Shown here: in pieces, positions 43,859 through 55,020 of the stretch
Layout of the letters: each line of letters opens with the position of its first letter
How positions within the stretch are numbered: the first letter of the stretch is position 1
Origin: Phytopythium helicoides
Taxonomy: Eukaryota; Oomycota; Peronosporomycetes; Pythiales; Pythiaceae
NCBI GenBank assembly: GCA_024867545.1
Contig: JANFNE010000025.1
Coordinates: 434,001-498,000, forward strand
DNA: 64,000 nt
Reading direction: 5' to 3'
The notes under the pieces: generated by a model
What the model was told of the DNA's origin: nothing
Database searches by the model: none
Seen by the model: the letters and a program-made list of their open reading frames with translations, nothing else
Program-made: the position numbers and the translations under genes

Positions 43859-46800
43859 TCATGAGCTACGTCTTCGCTCGCGCGCGGCGGCTGCATACAG
43901 CTTCGAGTACGGAGTTGGTGGGAGAGAAATGGGAGCACGCAATAGCGCCGTGTCCGAACCATCGTCCGCGCAGAGCAAAGCCACTACGTGCCGCCACTCC
44001 CCAAAGTCCATGTCACTAGAGAGCTCAAGCCCAAGGCGATCTCGACCACACGGGGTGTAATACTGGATCCAGAACCACAACAGACCGCGAAAGTTGTTGC
44101 AGATATAACCGGCCTTGCCGGACACATCTTCGTGGTCTCGAAGAGCGTCGAGGATGGCAGGGAGTCGAGATCGACGGTGCTGAAAAATCAGAATGACGAT
44201 AGCCGTGTTGAGACAGCAAATGTTCTCGTGATTCACTTCGTCCAGACCAACAACAGTCATCAAATCACGAAGAAGCCGAACCACGTTCACGCTCAGGAAC
44301 TCATCCATGCGATCCATATCGTAGTGGACAGTCGATCCTTGAGATGGGACGACTGCCTCACTTGCAAACTTTTCCGAAGAGAGCAACATGGATCGAATGA
44401 ACACGTTGGAGTCCACCAGATTCAGAATAACAACCTCTGCAAACAAAGATGATTAGTATCGTGTCAAGCCTCAAAATCACAAAAATACCAGCGACATCGA
44501 AGCGGAGGAGCACGCACCCATGAAACTCGCGAACTGTGAGTTGTTAAGGAGCCCGTGGAATAGCTGCAGGGTCTGCCAATTCCCCTTGGTCATCTCGCCA
44601 AGCAAATCAAAGGCTGACTGGAAGCTACCCTGGGAACGATACGCGCCACCATCCAGGATTTCCATCACGAGAGCTTGTAAGAGCGGTGTACGAGCTACGA
44701 AGAGCTGCTCACTAGGTGCTGCTCGACGAAGAAATGCCTCTACGCATGATGCAAGCCAGAATCGATACACTGAGTCGTTGGGTTGCTGAACCAGGGCATG
44801 AATGATCTTGCAGAGCAGACCCTTGTTGGGATGATCCAAAGGAATTGGGGTCGTTTCCTCGCCCTTCAACAGTGCAGTTTCGTAGTCGCTGAGAAGGAGC
44901 ATCTTGCTCGTGTTATTGTCGCTGAAGTTGAAGTCCCGGTCGCAAAAGTTGTGAATCAGACGCAAAAACTGGATCTTGAGGGAAGCATCTAAACTGCAGT
45001 CGCACCCGGGTCCGTGAAGTGGCTCGTGGGAAGGATCAGGTGTGGTGTTGGTCCAGTCAAACCGATCAAACATGTCGCTGAGTGTCTTCACAAGGCCGAT
45101 CTCCGCTAGACGATCCTGAAAGTCGACTTTGCGCTTGCCGTTGAGCAAAGTGCAAAGCACAAATAGAACTTCCACTCGATAAGGAGCAAGCACGATAGAT
45201 TTCATGATCACTTGGGCCTCTGCATCCTCGCGAGCGCGCTGGTCGTGAGGTCTCGCACGAAAGATGAGGTCGCGCAAAATTGCCGTCTCAACAGAAAATG
45301 GGAACGGTTGATGCTCAGTGCCCGACTCTGGGCTTTCTTCTCGACGCTGACGATACCGCTGCAAGATGCTAAGGTCCCCACTAGAGCTTAGCCCTGGGAG
45401 GCTCAGCAAGCGATCAATTGTCTCCCAGTCGCTACGATCGCTAGTTTGGCTCAAAAGCATCGCAAACTCCGCCGAGGTTGCAAGCTCGGATGAGAACGGT
45501 TCATAAACCGGGTTCAGAGCGAAGTAGAAGTTCTGGATTTGGAGAACGAGCAGCAGGCGCTGAAGCAGCAAGGGCGAGTTGAAGATGATCGAGTGGTTTC
45601 GGTCCACAACATTATCCGTCCGCAGCATGCGGTTGCGGCGCAAGCGAAGCAAGTCGCGAGCTTGGATGATCTCTGCCGTGAAAGAAAGAGAAAGTGTGAG
45701 CAAGTGAACAGGATTCGTAAGAACTAATCAATATCACTTACTCGCTGCCTCCAGTAGGCGCCGATCTTCGGGTTCGAAGACTACCAATGCCAGGACACGG
45801 CAGAAGAAGGCCAGCTGCCGAGATGATAGCGACTGGACGATATCATGAAAGTGTGCTGCTCCATGTTCAAGGTGAGGTCAGTGAATCAGATAACTGGCAG
45901 TGATAGATTCCGGATCCAACAAACGTACGAATCCGGCTGAGGTCGAAGCAGTCCTCTCGAACAGCAAGGATCTCTTCGGCGAGACCCGAGGCATTGTCGA
46001 AAAACTTGGGGTCTCCCATGAGCTGGAATAAATACACGATCAGGCCGTCCTTGTCGCATAGCTGCAGCGCGAGGCTGACCGAGAAGTAGCACAGTTCTCG
46101 CAGAATCCCCTGCGCTCGCAGTGTCAGCTATATGCCAATCAAAGTCACAGCGTCCACGAACGACCAGCACTTACCATGGCGTCGTTGAGGATACCCTTTT
46201 TGGAGGTCGCGTCGGATCCGGACGTCTTGGTGGGGTTGACGAACCCAGGCATGGGTGCCTGCCATAGCGCGCACATGTCGTTGCGGTGCGCCATGCGCTG
46301 GCGCAGCCTGCGCTCTCCGTCCAGCACGAGCGTGACGCCTGCCGTGGCGTGCTTGCTCTGCGCCGACGCCTCGACGCGCAGCGCGTGGATGACTCGCAGC
46401 AGGCACTCTGCGCCGCCGACCTGCAGGAACTTCTCCCTCTCCCTGGCGACCGCGGCAGGCGTAGCGTCCAATGCGTCGGCCGACTGGTCGTCCGCGGCCG
46501 AGTGCACGCCGTTGGGGTCGAGCAGGCGCTGCACGAGCTCGTGCAGGATGCGGCGCAGCGGCTTCTTGTCCTGCGTCACGCTGTCGAGGATCTCGTACAC
46601 GTCGCGCACCAACGCCACCACGCCGCGCTTGCGCCCGTGGAACGCTGGCTGCCGCTCGTACGCGCGCGCCTCCTCGGCGTCCAGCGCCGCCACCAGCGCC
46701 GCCGGCAGGTCCGCCACCGTCCGCAGCGCGCCTGGCGCGCCGCTGCGCCGCCACTGCGCGTCGCTCGCCAGCGCCGCGGGGCCCGCGGGCCGCGTGGACC

Positions 46801-46909
46801 CCGTCAGCTGCATGCGGCCGAGCGCGCGGAACAGCGGCCGCGCCTCGGGCCTGCCGCCGCCGCCCTCCATCCTGTCGGCCTTTCTCGCCGGGTTTCCCTT
46901 TTGCGGCAT
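43859..46909 (-). CDS. TRPC4AP/TRUSS-like protein (DUF3689 family)
   Basis: About 920 residues from five exons joined in frame: 46175-46909, 45929-46109, 45742-45855, 44518-45672 and 43859-44436. Typical family stretches are ILRELCYFSVSLALQLCDKD, NNVVDRNHSIIF-like sequence (here TDNVVDRNHSIIFNSP), IQFLRLIHNFCDRD, and the end region with NNFRGLLWFWIQYY. In animals TRPC4AP is a substrate receptor for a DDB1-CUL4 ubiquitin ligase and a TNF-receptor/TRPC4 scaffold; only the conserved fold can be claimed here. The protein is helical throughout, with no membrane segment. The acceptor of exon 3 has two possible AG sites three bases apart. The gene is divergent from BUB3, with 176 bases between start codons. 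Confidence 0.82.
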
Positions 46910-47012
46910 ACTGGGATCCAGTCAGGGTCCGGATGATCCCGTGCCGTTTACCGGTATATTTTGCTTTCCTACCCCCTAATGTCGCAACTAATTTCATACT
47001 CTTAAGTCACAA

Positions 47013-47031
47013 AGTTGCTGAATGAGGGACC
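47013..47031 (-). promoter_or_regulatory. Putative oomycete initiator of the TRPC4AP-like gene
   Basis: The minus strand reads CTCATTCAGCAACTTTGTG about 105-120 bases upstream of the TRPC4AP-like start codon. This is a close match to the oomycete Inr consensus. A weaker match on the plus strand, TATTTCCCAATTG at about 47044-47056, could serve BUB3. Confidence 0.55.
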
Positions 47032-47085
47032 GCGAGGGCGAAATATTTCCCAATTGACCGACCTGCCAAGCGCCACCACCGCCCC

Positions 47086-48170
47086 ATGGCCGAGGAGCTC
47101 GAGATCCTGGCGCCGCCCAGCGACGGCGTGACGGCGCTGCGCTTCAGCCGCGCCGGCAACAAGCAGCAGCTGCTCGCGAGCTCATGGGACGGGGCGCTGC
47201 GCGTGTACGAGGGCGTGAGGCTGCGCGGCCGCACTGAGCTGGACCGCCCCGTGCTTTCCTGCTGCTACGGCGGCAGCGATGGCGAGGCGCTGGCCGGCGC
47301 GCTGGACGGCGGCGTCTTCCAGGTGGACCTGCACTCGCGCCAGACGCTGGCGCGCTTCGGCTCGCATGACGCGGGCGTGCGCCACTGCGGCTACTCGCGG
47401 GAGTTCGGGCTGGCCGTGAGCGGAGGGTGGGATGGAGCAGTCAAGGTCTGGGACGTGCGCAACGGCGGCAACGCCATGATCCACGAGGCCAAGCTCGACG
47501 GCAAGGTCTTCGGCATGGACGCGCGCAGCCATCTTGTTGTGGCCGCGACGTCTAGCCGCGAAATCGCGGCGTTTGATCTTCGCAACTTCTCCCAGCCCGT
47601 AGAGAAGAAGGAGTCCCCGCTAAAGTACCAAACGCGCTGCGTCGCCGTCTTCCCCGACCTGCGCGGCTACGCTCTCGGGTCCATCGAGGGCCGCGTCGCC
47701 CTCGAGTACTTTGCTGACCAGGAGCCTGATGCAGACAAGAGCAAGAAGAAGAGCTACGCGTTCAAGTGCCACCGCGGCAAGGTGGACGACCAGGTGCTCA
47801 TCTACCCCGTCAACGCCATCGCCTTCCACCCGACGTTCGGCACGTTCGCCACCGGAGGCTGCGATGGAATTGTCAATCTGTGGGACGGCGACAACAAGAA
47901 GCGCATCACGCATCTGCGCCAGTTTCCGACCAGCATCGCCGCGCTCGACTTCAACCACGACGGATCGGTACTCGCCATTGCGTCGTCGTACACGTACGAG
48001 GAGGGCGAGAAGGAGTACGTGCTCGGCTTGCTCCATTGTGTGGCTTTGATGGATGTACAAAACATATTGATTTTTTGCTCTTTTGCATTTGCAGCCACCC
48101 GAACGACGCGATCTTCCTCCACACTGTTCAGCAGGCTGAGGTGCGGCCAAAGGTCAAGGCGCAGGCATAG
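47086..48170 (+). CDS. BUB3: Mitotic checkpoint WD40 protein BUB3
   Basis: 334 residues from two exons, 47086-48014 and 48095-48170, joined by an 80-base GT-AG intron in phase 2. The seven-bladed WD40 propeller is recognisable, with the BUB3-specific segments LGSIEGRVALEYF, YAFKCHRGK, YPVNAIAFHPTFGTFATGG and LAIASSYTYEEG, and the C-terminal HPNDAIFLHTVQQAEV-type end. BUB3 recruits BUB1 and BUBR1/MAD3 to phosphorylated KNL1 at kinetochores in the spindle checkpoint. Length matches the family (about 328 residues). The start is the first ATG after the divergent promoter. Confidence 0.95.
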
Positions 48171-48336
48171 ACGCTAGCTAGTAAACATTGATCACAACGC
48201 AAGAGCTTGCGACCGGATATCTTTATGAAATGAGTTCTATTGAGTAATGCTGTTATGCATGATAGGATAGAAAGATGGACCCTCTTCGAAAGCGTGTCGA
48301 GGGTGTCCGCAAATGCAGATGCGAGATGTGTCCTAG

Positions 48337-50817
48337 TTAGGTAGTCCCGCATCGGATGTCACACGCAGAGATATGCCAGAATGGCACCTTCGTCAATCGA
48401 GGATCGTCCACGCGCCAAACCTCAGGAAAATCGCTGTCCAGCTCTTTGCCCGCAAACTCGGTGCTGTCCCTGAGCTGCCAAACAAAGATGCGCTGGTTCC
48501 AGAGATTGTGCAGGCTCCGAAGTGGAGCCATCAAGGAGATAATGTCCCAGTCCTCAAATGTAATAAGGTACTTGCCTCCGAGCACCAAGTAATTCAATCG
48601 CACAAGTTGGTATCCATTCAGCAGCATCCCTTTCTTCGGCTTGGACGCAGTTCTATCCGACGATGATAACCGCAGAGCCTTTTGAAACGACTTCAAACGT
48701 TCATCTGGGAAAACAAAGCTACGGAGACTGGACATGTGGCGGGAGGCACCAGCTGGAACGTAGTCGTGGGAGTTTGCGAGTCCACCAACGTGTTGTGCTC
48801 GTAGAGCGAGAGACTTCTCAATCCCACCGAGGAGTTCGCTATGGCAACGTACAACGGGAATGGGTCGAGCAAGCAGCAGTGGAAACAAGCTTGCTCCTAG
48901 TATCGCCAGTTTCGCGATAAACAGCTCCCGAACATTCCCGTTGATGCGTAGTGCGATATCCGATGAGAAGAAATCGACTAACTGAATATGACCCACTTCG
49001 TCCGATGATACAGCTGTTGCAACACGACCATCAACACCACGCAAAGTGCCTGATTCAGCAAGCTGGAGTCGAAAGTAATGCAGTAAACACAGCGCAATGA
49101 TACTCGGAGCAAACAACACATCGCTCATGCGTCGACGAAAGACCGCTGCAAGAGTGTTGAGAAGACTGTAGTACACGAGCATTATCTCGACGATTGAAGG
49201 GTAGATTGCAAACCAAGACTCAGACATGGCTCTTTGTTGACCTTCGAATTGGCATCCAACCGTCCAGAATGCTTCTAGTGACGGCTTTAGGTGCGGCAAA
49301 ACTGCGAATGGTAGCATGTTGAAACTTCTCGCACTGGAGATGCAACCAATGCCTCCACTGTGCCACTGGCTACTATGTTGAAAAAATCCTCGATGGAGAG
49401 CCAACATGCTGTACATCCATCGGGCCAACAATAAGCCAATCGATGCATTTGAAAGGAAAGTCTCCCAGTCGTAGTGGCAGCCAACTACTGTCAATAGCAT
49501 GCTTTGATATAAGAAGACGCCATATTGAGTCCCATTGGCAACGTAGACAGAGTTAATGTTTGTCGGTGCGGCGTAAGTGAAGGTTTTTGGACCCCAGTAC
49601 GACGGAATCGGGGTCGATGATCGACACACGTCCGTATTGAAACAATCATCTTCCTTCCCAGTTCGCATGTCGAATTGACGGTGCATCATGTGATACACAG
49701 GATCATCGAAAGAGCTCACCACATCCGAGTACCACCGCATACCAGTTGGATCCTCATACCACCCATTGCGCCACTCACCAGTACTCCCAACGTTGAGCCA
49801 ATCGATCGTTCGGTCATGTCGAACACTCTGATTCACACCTCGAAATCGAGCAATGGATGACAAATCACTCACATATGCTTCTTCAAGTCGGAAGATGCAT
49901 GCGTCGCCATCCCACGTCGGCATAGCTTCTCGAGCTGCTGGCGCATTGTCCCAGTATGGCATGATGACGAGTGGTAATGAGTCTGGGATCTCGTATAAAT
50001 CGTTGCTATTGGCGCTGGGAAGGATGCGCATCATATCTGTGGTGATGTTTGTGTATCCGAGTTTGGAGCATGTGTCGACGATGTTATCGATGGTTTTAGC
50101 GATGAGTGAGCATGCTCGATAGTATGTCTCTGTAGCTTGTGCATCTAAGACAAGCGGCGTTATCGTTGGATCTCTGGCTACCAATCTGTATCCGGCTTTG
50201 GATGTGCCAGTGGAGTCAACAAGGTTTACTTTGTTGGCAGCGATGAGTGAGCTGACTTGCCACGGTTCGTAGATGTCGTCGGTATTTGGCTCTTTCACAC
50301 AGACAATTACTCTATCTGGATATGGAATGTCGTTGAAGCCAGTAATCTGCATGGGCCCTTCCACTGGACTACGGCCGTAGAATTGTGGGGTCTTCGTTTT
50401 TGTTGTATCCCACACAACGGAGAGAAACTGAGAGAAAACCATGACAACGATAAACCCCCATGTGCACCAGTGATATCCAGCTGTCAATAGCTGAAAGATC
50501 GTCGGGCGATCACTGCGAACAGCGTCAGGGATCACCTTCTTGTTTCCACCCTGGAATCTTTTGAGCTTCTTCAATTTGTCGATGACGATGTCCATGACAG
50601 AGTGACTGCCACTAGGAGGAGCAGATGCAGGGTTATTCTCGACTGTTGTGGGGCCACTTGACACCGCCTGTGAGGTAACACTGATGTCTTCGAGGGGATT
50701 TCGAGAATGACACGTGAGGCCAGACTTTGGAGAGTAGTCATTTCCATAGCTATATTTACTATGCACGAAACAAAAGTGTATTTCTGAACAGTAAATGGTT
50801 ATTATAACTTCATCCAA
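48337..50817 (-). CDS. Unknown multi-pass membrane protein, paralogue A
   Basis: I do not recognise a named family. The frame gives up to 826 codons; the first in-frame ATG is at 50595, so either translation starts there or an upstream exon exists. One hydrophobic helix lies near the N-terminus (FIVVMVFSQFLSVVW). A large presumably extracellular region follows, with N-glycosylation sites and conserved WYEDPTGMRWYSDV and GKEDDCFNTDVC. Then come about four more helices (LLLARWMYSMLALH; IVEIMLVYYSLLNTLAAVF; APSIIALCLLHYF; LFIAKLAILGASLFPLLLA). A globular C-terminal region has the paired motif LITFEDWDIISLMAPLR. It is head to head with paralogue B and shares an almost identical 506-bp stretch with it. 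Confidence 0.8.
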   Translation of the reverse strand: MDEVIITIYCSEIHFCFVHSKYSYGNDYSPKSGLTCHSRNPLEDISVTSQAVSSGPTTVENNPASAPPSGSHSVMDIVIDKLKKLKRFQGGNKKVIPDAVRSDRPTIFQLLTAGYHWCTWGFIVVMVFSQFLSVVWDTTKTKTPQFYGRSPVEGPMQITGFNDIPYPDRVIVCVKEPNTDDIYEPWQVSSLIAANKVNLVDSTGTSKAGYRLVARDPTITPLVLDAQATETYYRACSLIAKTIDNIVDTCSKLGYTNITTDMMRILPSANSNDLYEIPDSLPLVIMPYWDNAPAAREAMPTWDGDACIFRLEEAYVSDLSSIARFRGVNQSVRHDRTIDWLNVGSTGEWRNGWYEDPTGMRWYSDVVSSFDDPVYHMMHRQFDMRTGKEDDCFNTDVCRSSTPIPSYWGPKTFTYAAPTNINSVYVANGTQYGVFLYQSMLLTVVGCHYDWETFLSNASIGLLLARWMYSMLALHRGFFQHSSQWHSGGIGCISSARSFNMLPFAVLPHLKPSLEAFWTVGCQFEGQQRAMSESWFAIYPSIVEIMLVYYSLLNTLAAVFRRRMSDVLFAPSIIALCLLHYFRLQLAESGTLRGVDGRVATAVSSDEVGHIQLVDFFSSDIALRINGNVRELFIAKLAILGASLFPLLLARPIPVVRCHSELLGGIEKSLALRAQHVGGLANSHDYVPAGASRHMSSLRSFVFPDERLKSFQKALRLSSSDRTASKPKKGMLLNGYQLVRLNYLVLGGKYLITFEDWDIISLMAPLRSLHNLWNQRIFVWQLRDSTEFAGKELDSDFPEVWRVDDPRLTKVPFWHISACDIRCGTT
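49625..50130 (-). repeat. Near-identical tract shared by paralogues A, B and C
   Basis: This 506-base stretch of paralogue A matches 51322-51827 of paralogue B in inverted orientation almost base for base. It includes long runs with no synonymous change, while flanking coding sequence of A and B is clearly diverged. A matching tract in paralogue C lies at about 59890-60396. Confidence 0.85.
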
Positions 50818-50931
50818 AAAAAGTCAAGTTGAATTAGCGTCGACTCCTTAGTTGAAACGGGATATGAACTCACCATCTGAAGACAGCTTTTTGAAGAGCA
50901 TGGTGCTCAAAGTGCTCGACACTCGCAATCA

Positions 50932-53097
50932 ATGCAAAGATGCAGATCTTCCAAGCTACAATACCTCGCAGTATGTTATCGCTGGGGTACGTTCTCGTTC
51001 ATCTTAGCCATGGTGTCAGCCCAGTTCCTCTCCGTTGTGTGGGATTCTACATCGAAAAGCACTCATATCATATATGGCTGGAGCCCAACCGAAGGTCCTA
51101 AACGAGTCGTCGGTGAGAACGATATCCCTTATACCGACAGAGTTATCGTCTGTGTAAAAACTGCAAACAGCAATGGTACTTATGAACCATGGCAAGTCAG
51201 CTCGCTCATCACTGCCAACAAAGTAAACCTTGTTGACTCGACTGGCACAGCAAAAACAGGATACAGATTGGTGGCCAGAAACCCAGACTCCAAAAACCTC
51301 ACTCTAAATTCACAGGCTATCGAGACATACTATCGAGCATGCTCACTCATCGCTAAAACCATCGATAACATCGTCGACACATGCTCCAAACTCGGATACA
51401 CAAACATCACCACAGATATGATGCGCATCCTTCCCAGCGCCAATAGCAACGATTTATACGAGATCCCAGACTCATTACCACTCGTCATCATGCCATACTG
51501 GGACAATGCGCCAGCAGCTCGAGAAGCTATGCCGACGTGGGATGGCGACGCATGCATCTTCCGACTTGAAGAAGCATATGTGAGTGATTTGTCATCCATT
51601 GCTCGATTTCGAGGTGTGAATCAGAGTGTTCGACATGACCGAACGATCGATTGGCTCAACGTTGGGAGTAGTGGTGAATGGCGTAGTGGATGGTATGAGG
51701 ATCCAACTGGTATGCGGTGGTACTCGGATGTGGTGAGCTCTTTCGATGATCCTGTGTATCACATGATGCACCGTCAATTCGACATGCGAACTGGGAAGGA
51801 AGATGATTGTTTCAATACGGACGTGTGCCGAGCGATTACTCCGGTCCCATCGTACTGGGGAAGAAAAGCGTACTCGACTACAATGTCAACAGATTTTGTA
51901 TCTGTTGCTGCAGCAAATGGGTCGCATTATGGAATATTTCTGTATGAATCTACAGTGATTCGCACAGTTCGGTGTCTTTACGATTGGGAAACGCTTCTCT
52001 CAAACGCAACTGTTGCTATTCTGCTGACAAGATGGATGTTTGCGATGCTGGCTCTTCATCGTAGTTTCATCCATCACAGTAGTGGTTGGCACAGCGGAAG
52101 CATCAGCTGCATCGCAAACGCCAACAGCTTCAACATGTTGCCACTCACGGTGCTTCCTCATCTGAAGCGATCGCTTGATGCGTTCTGGACTGTCGGCTGC
52201 CAGTTTGAAGACCAACAGGTGGCTGTAGCAGAATCGTGGTTTGCTATCTACCCTGCGATTGTAGAGATCATGCTGGTGTACTATAGTTTGCTCAATACGC
52301 TCGCCATGGTACTCAGACGACGAATGAGCGACGTGTTGTTCGCTCCAAGCATCATTGTGTTGTGTCTACTGCACTACTTCCGATACAGTTTGGCCGAGTC
52401 AGGCTTGCTCCGTGGTGTGGATGGTCGAGTATCGACTGTCGTGACTTCGGATGAAGCATCGAGTGTTCGATTGGTCGATTACTTTTCGTCGGATTTGGCA
52501 CTCCGTATCAATGCTAATGTGGTCGAGATCTTCGTCTTCAAGTTGGCTGTACTGGGATCGAGTCTGCTGCTGCTCGTGTTTTCGAAACGACTACAGCCGT
52601 GCGTTGGTCTTGGTCGTGACCAAAGCAAGGTTTTCAGCGGAGTTGAGAAGGCGCTTGCGATCCGAGCTGCTCACACTGGAGGACTCACCAGTGTCAGTGT
52701 GTTTCCTCACACCTTTCGGAATCTATCTAAACTTCGACGAATCGTTGTACCAAGTCCATGGTCCGATTCGGTAGTATCCGATACAGACAACAAATTCAGA
52801 CGTCGAGGGTTTATGAACGGGTATGAACTCATACGGTTAGGATACGTCGTCTTCGGTGACAAGTTCCTGATCAAGTTCGAAGACTGGGAAACCATCACCT
52901 TGGTTGCACCAGTGCGAAATGTTCATCACCTGTGGAACTACCGTGTCCTTGTGTGGCGTGTGCGTGACGCGAGTAGGAAGGATGGTTTTGGCGGGAAAGA
53001 AGTGGATAGCGAGTATCCTGAGCTTTGGCGTGTGGATGATGCTAGACTGTCGGGTATACCATGGTGGCATATTTCTGCATGTGACGTAAGCTGCTAA
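50932..53097 (+). CDS. Unknown multi-pass membrane protein, paralogue B
   Basis: 721 codons from ATG 50932. It has the same plan as paralogue A: N-terminal helix (FILAMVSAQFLSVVW), a large loop with WYEDPTGMRWYSDV, helices AILLTRWMFAMLALH, IVEIMLVYYSLLNTLAMVL, APSIIVLCLLHYF and FVFKLAVLGSSLLLLVF, and a C-terminal LIKFEDWETITLVAPVR motif ending WHISACDVSC. The cytoplasmic N-terminus is shorter than in A, so an upstream exon cannot be excluded. Outside the shared tract it is much closer to paralogue C than to A, suggesting a B/C duplication later than the split from A. No function is assigned. Confidence 0.82.
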   Translation: MQRCRSSKLQYLAVCYRWGTFSFILAMVSAQFLSVVWDSTSKSTHIIYGWSPTEGPKRVVGENDIPYTDRVIVCVKTANSNGTYEPWQVSSLITANKVNLVDSTGTAKTGYRLVARNPDSKNLTLNSQAIETYYRACSLIAKTIDNIVDTCSKLGYTNITTDMMRILPSANSNDLYEIPDSLPLVIMPYWDNAPAAREAMPTWDGDACIFRLEEAYVSDLSSIARFRGVNQSVRHDRTIDWLNVGSSGEWRSGWYEDPTGMRWYSDVVSSFDDPVYHMMHRQFDMRTGKEDDCFNTDVCRAITPVPSYWGRKAYSTTMSTDFVSVAAANGSHYGIFLYESTVIRTVRCLYDWETLLSNATVAILLTRWMFAMLALHRSFIHHSSGWHSGSISCIANANSFNMLPLTVLPHLKRSLDAFWTVGCQFEDQQVAVAESWFAIYPAIVEIMLVYYSLLNTLAMVLRRRMSDVLFAPSIIVLCLLHYFRYSLAESGLLRGVDGRVSTVVTSDEASSVRLVDYFSSDLALRINANVVEIFVFKLAVLGSSLLLLVFSKRLQPCVGLGRDQSKVFSGVEKALAIRAAHTGGLTSVSVFPHTFRNLSKLRRIVVPSPWSDSVVSDTDNKFRRRGFMNGYELIRLGYVVFGDKFLIKFEDWETITLVAPVRNVHHLWNYRVLVWRVRDASRKDGFGGKEVDSEYPELWRVDDARLSGIPWWHISACDVSC
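51322..51827 (+). repeat. Near-identical tract, copy in paralogue B
   Basis: This tract corresponds to the 506-bp tract of paralogue A in opposite orientation. Only a handful of mismatches were seen, clustered near the segment encoding GSSGEWRSGW (GSTGEWRNGW in A). Confidence 0.85.
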
Positions 53098-53284
53098 GCA
53101 AATGTAGATTTACCAGGACAGTCAAACCATGTTCTTGTGCTTCAAAGTACTTGTTGCGGAAGAGGTCTTCAGTAAAGACTCCCTTTCGTCACACCCACAG
53201 AAATGCCAAGCCTCGTTGAACTTCCGGCGGCGGATCAGAGAGCCATCATCGCAGCCCAAGAATAGCGCCTTCATACCGAAGTCC

Positions 53285-54469
53285 ATGAATGATTCATTTC
53301 AAGAAAAATCTGTAGACGCTTCCTGTTATCGAGCTTATTCAGGTCGGCGTGACGTAAGTGTCGACACTAGAGGATTGCGAATGTCTTCAACAGTATCATC
53401 GCTCAGTTGCGGCGAGCGATGCATACGAGGTGAGAAATACATACAATGCATGTCGGCATCAAAAAGATGTGGGAACGATTCACCGGGATTTGATTGGTGC
53501 AGACCTTGATCGATTCGAGGAGAAGATGGGTTGGACCTTCCGCGATCTACTCGGTGACATGGTGAAAGGTATGTACGCCAAAAACGGCAGCGGCTTCCGT
53601 TTCCTGACAAGGGTGGATGGAAAGCAGGCACTGCGAAGTATGGCGCTCGAGATGCCGAGATGCTTCAGTCAGGCCAAGGAGATGCAATTGGTGTCCCAGA
53701 CGAATTTGTTGCTCCTTCACGAACCAGCGAATGTGGTTTAGCGTGCAGCAAGCACCATGGGAAATCAGCGAAGGGCTACATGACCTGTCCTGACAGCACT
53801 ACGATATACAGCAAACGGTCTGCGGCCGAAAGCGACGATAAACCAAGGCCAGGAAACTGCGTTTGCAGTACAAAACCGTCACGCAAGACTGAGAAGGACG
53901 ATAGTAACATCGCTGGTCGCTCGCGAGCGCGAGTGCACCACGCATCATCTTCGTCAGCTCGCATTCCTCCCGAGCCCGTCGACTTTGTTTACGACGTGAG
54001 AACTCGACGACGGCTGCGAGAAGAAATTGACAACGAGCGAAAGCAGCTGCGGGAAGATACGCTGGCTCGCGAAACGGAGCTCCGGGTACAGAACAAATGG
54101 GTGTCGGACGGTGACAAGTCTCAAAAAGGTAACGTGCCACGACCTCGTGAAGCATGGACGAGTGAGCCGGTAGCAGCCACAACATCGCTACAACGCCCCG
54201 GTGCTCAATGTCCGTCCGGCAGCACGGCGCGTGGGTCTCAGGCGCCAAGCAGCAACTCCAACAAAACTAGCAAGGGAAAGAAGAGCCGCGCGTCGCCGCG
54301 CGTCGGGCTCGTTTCAGACTGGCAGTTCCAGTCCGCGCCGAGCTCCAGCGCGTCGCGACAGCAGCTGCAGCAGCAGAAGCAGGCGAAGCAGCGGCGCGAG
54401 CACGCGCTGGAGCAGGAGGCGCGGAGCGTGGCGGCGACGCTGGACGCGTTCGATCGGCTGTGGTCGTAG
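53285..54469 (+). CDS. Hypothetical protein, N-terminus unresolved
   Basis: The family is not recognised. A coding-like segment (about 53394-53720) reads YHRSVAASDAYEV then DRFEEKMGWTFRDLLGDMV and FSQAKEMQLVSQTNLLLLH. It connects, across an intron near 53730-53800 and in another frame, to a basic and Ser-rich C-terminal region. That region has PVDFVYDVRTRRRLREEIDN and ends with a Gln/Arg coiled coil, ALEQEARSVAATLDAFDRLW, at 54466. An upstream exon may end at 53353 (GTAAGT), but the implied 40-base intron is very short. An alternative ATG at 53203 (MPSLVELPAADQRA) reaches a stop after 20 codons unless spliced. It converges on LSM3, with 50 bases between stops. Confidence 0.5.
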
Positions 54470-54518
54470 TGAACGGTGGTGGTATTACCCAATAGCGCGC
54501 GCGGTCCTCCCCCGTCGC

Positions 54519-54797
54519 CTAGGCCGTGCGCAGCGGCGGCGCGATGAGTATAATGACGTCTCCGCGCACGAAGAGCATCTCGATGGAGCGCTTGGACTGC
54601 TTAATGATCTCCTCGTAGGTCTCCTGGTCCAGCTCCTGCGCCGTGATGGTCTCCTCCACGTCGCCCAGCACGAGGTTCAGGTGCTGGTCGTACGCGTGCA
54701 GCACGCCGCGCAGCTCTCGCTCGCCGCGGCACTTGACGTAGATCTTCTCGCCCAGGCTGAGCTTCACCAGGTCCAGCGGCTCGTCGATCGACGCCAT
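54519..54797 (-). CDS. LSM3: U6 snRNA-associated Sm-like protein LSm3
   Basis: 92 residues in one exon from ATG 54797 ([20 protein letters not shown]). The Sm1 motif ([20 protein letters not shown], with [13 protein letters not shown]) and the Sm2 motif ([11 protein letters not shown]) are both clear, with the IRGD/VRGD signature as MLFVRGDVI. LSm3 is a subunit of the LSm2-8 ring on U6 snRNA and the LSm1-7 ring in mRNA decay. The protein is slightly shorter than animal LSm3. It is divergent from the zinc-knuckle gene, with 223 bases between start codons. Confidence 0.95.
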   Translation of the reverse strand: MASIDEPLDLVKLSLGEKIYVKCRGERELRGVLHAYDQHLNLVLGDVEETITAQELDQETYEEIIKQSKRSIEMLFVRGDVIILIAPPLRTA

Positions 54798-55020
54798 GTC
54801 GGCCTTTCTCAATATGAACTGCCAAAAAGGGGGGGAAACCGCTCTTGTACAGGGAGGTTTCCTCCACTGTAGAGGATATTGCGCTCTTGCACAGAGACCT
54901 CCCTCTTCGAGAGCCCCCTTTTGACTGGTGACCGACCTGCCTCAATACCCGAAAGCGCGAGAAAGGCGCCAGGAGCCGCCAACTCTCGACGCCTGTGGGG
55001 CTCTGGACGCGCCGCTGCAC

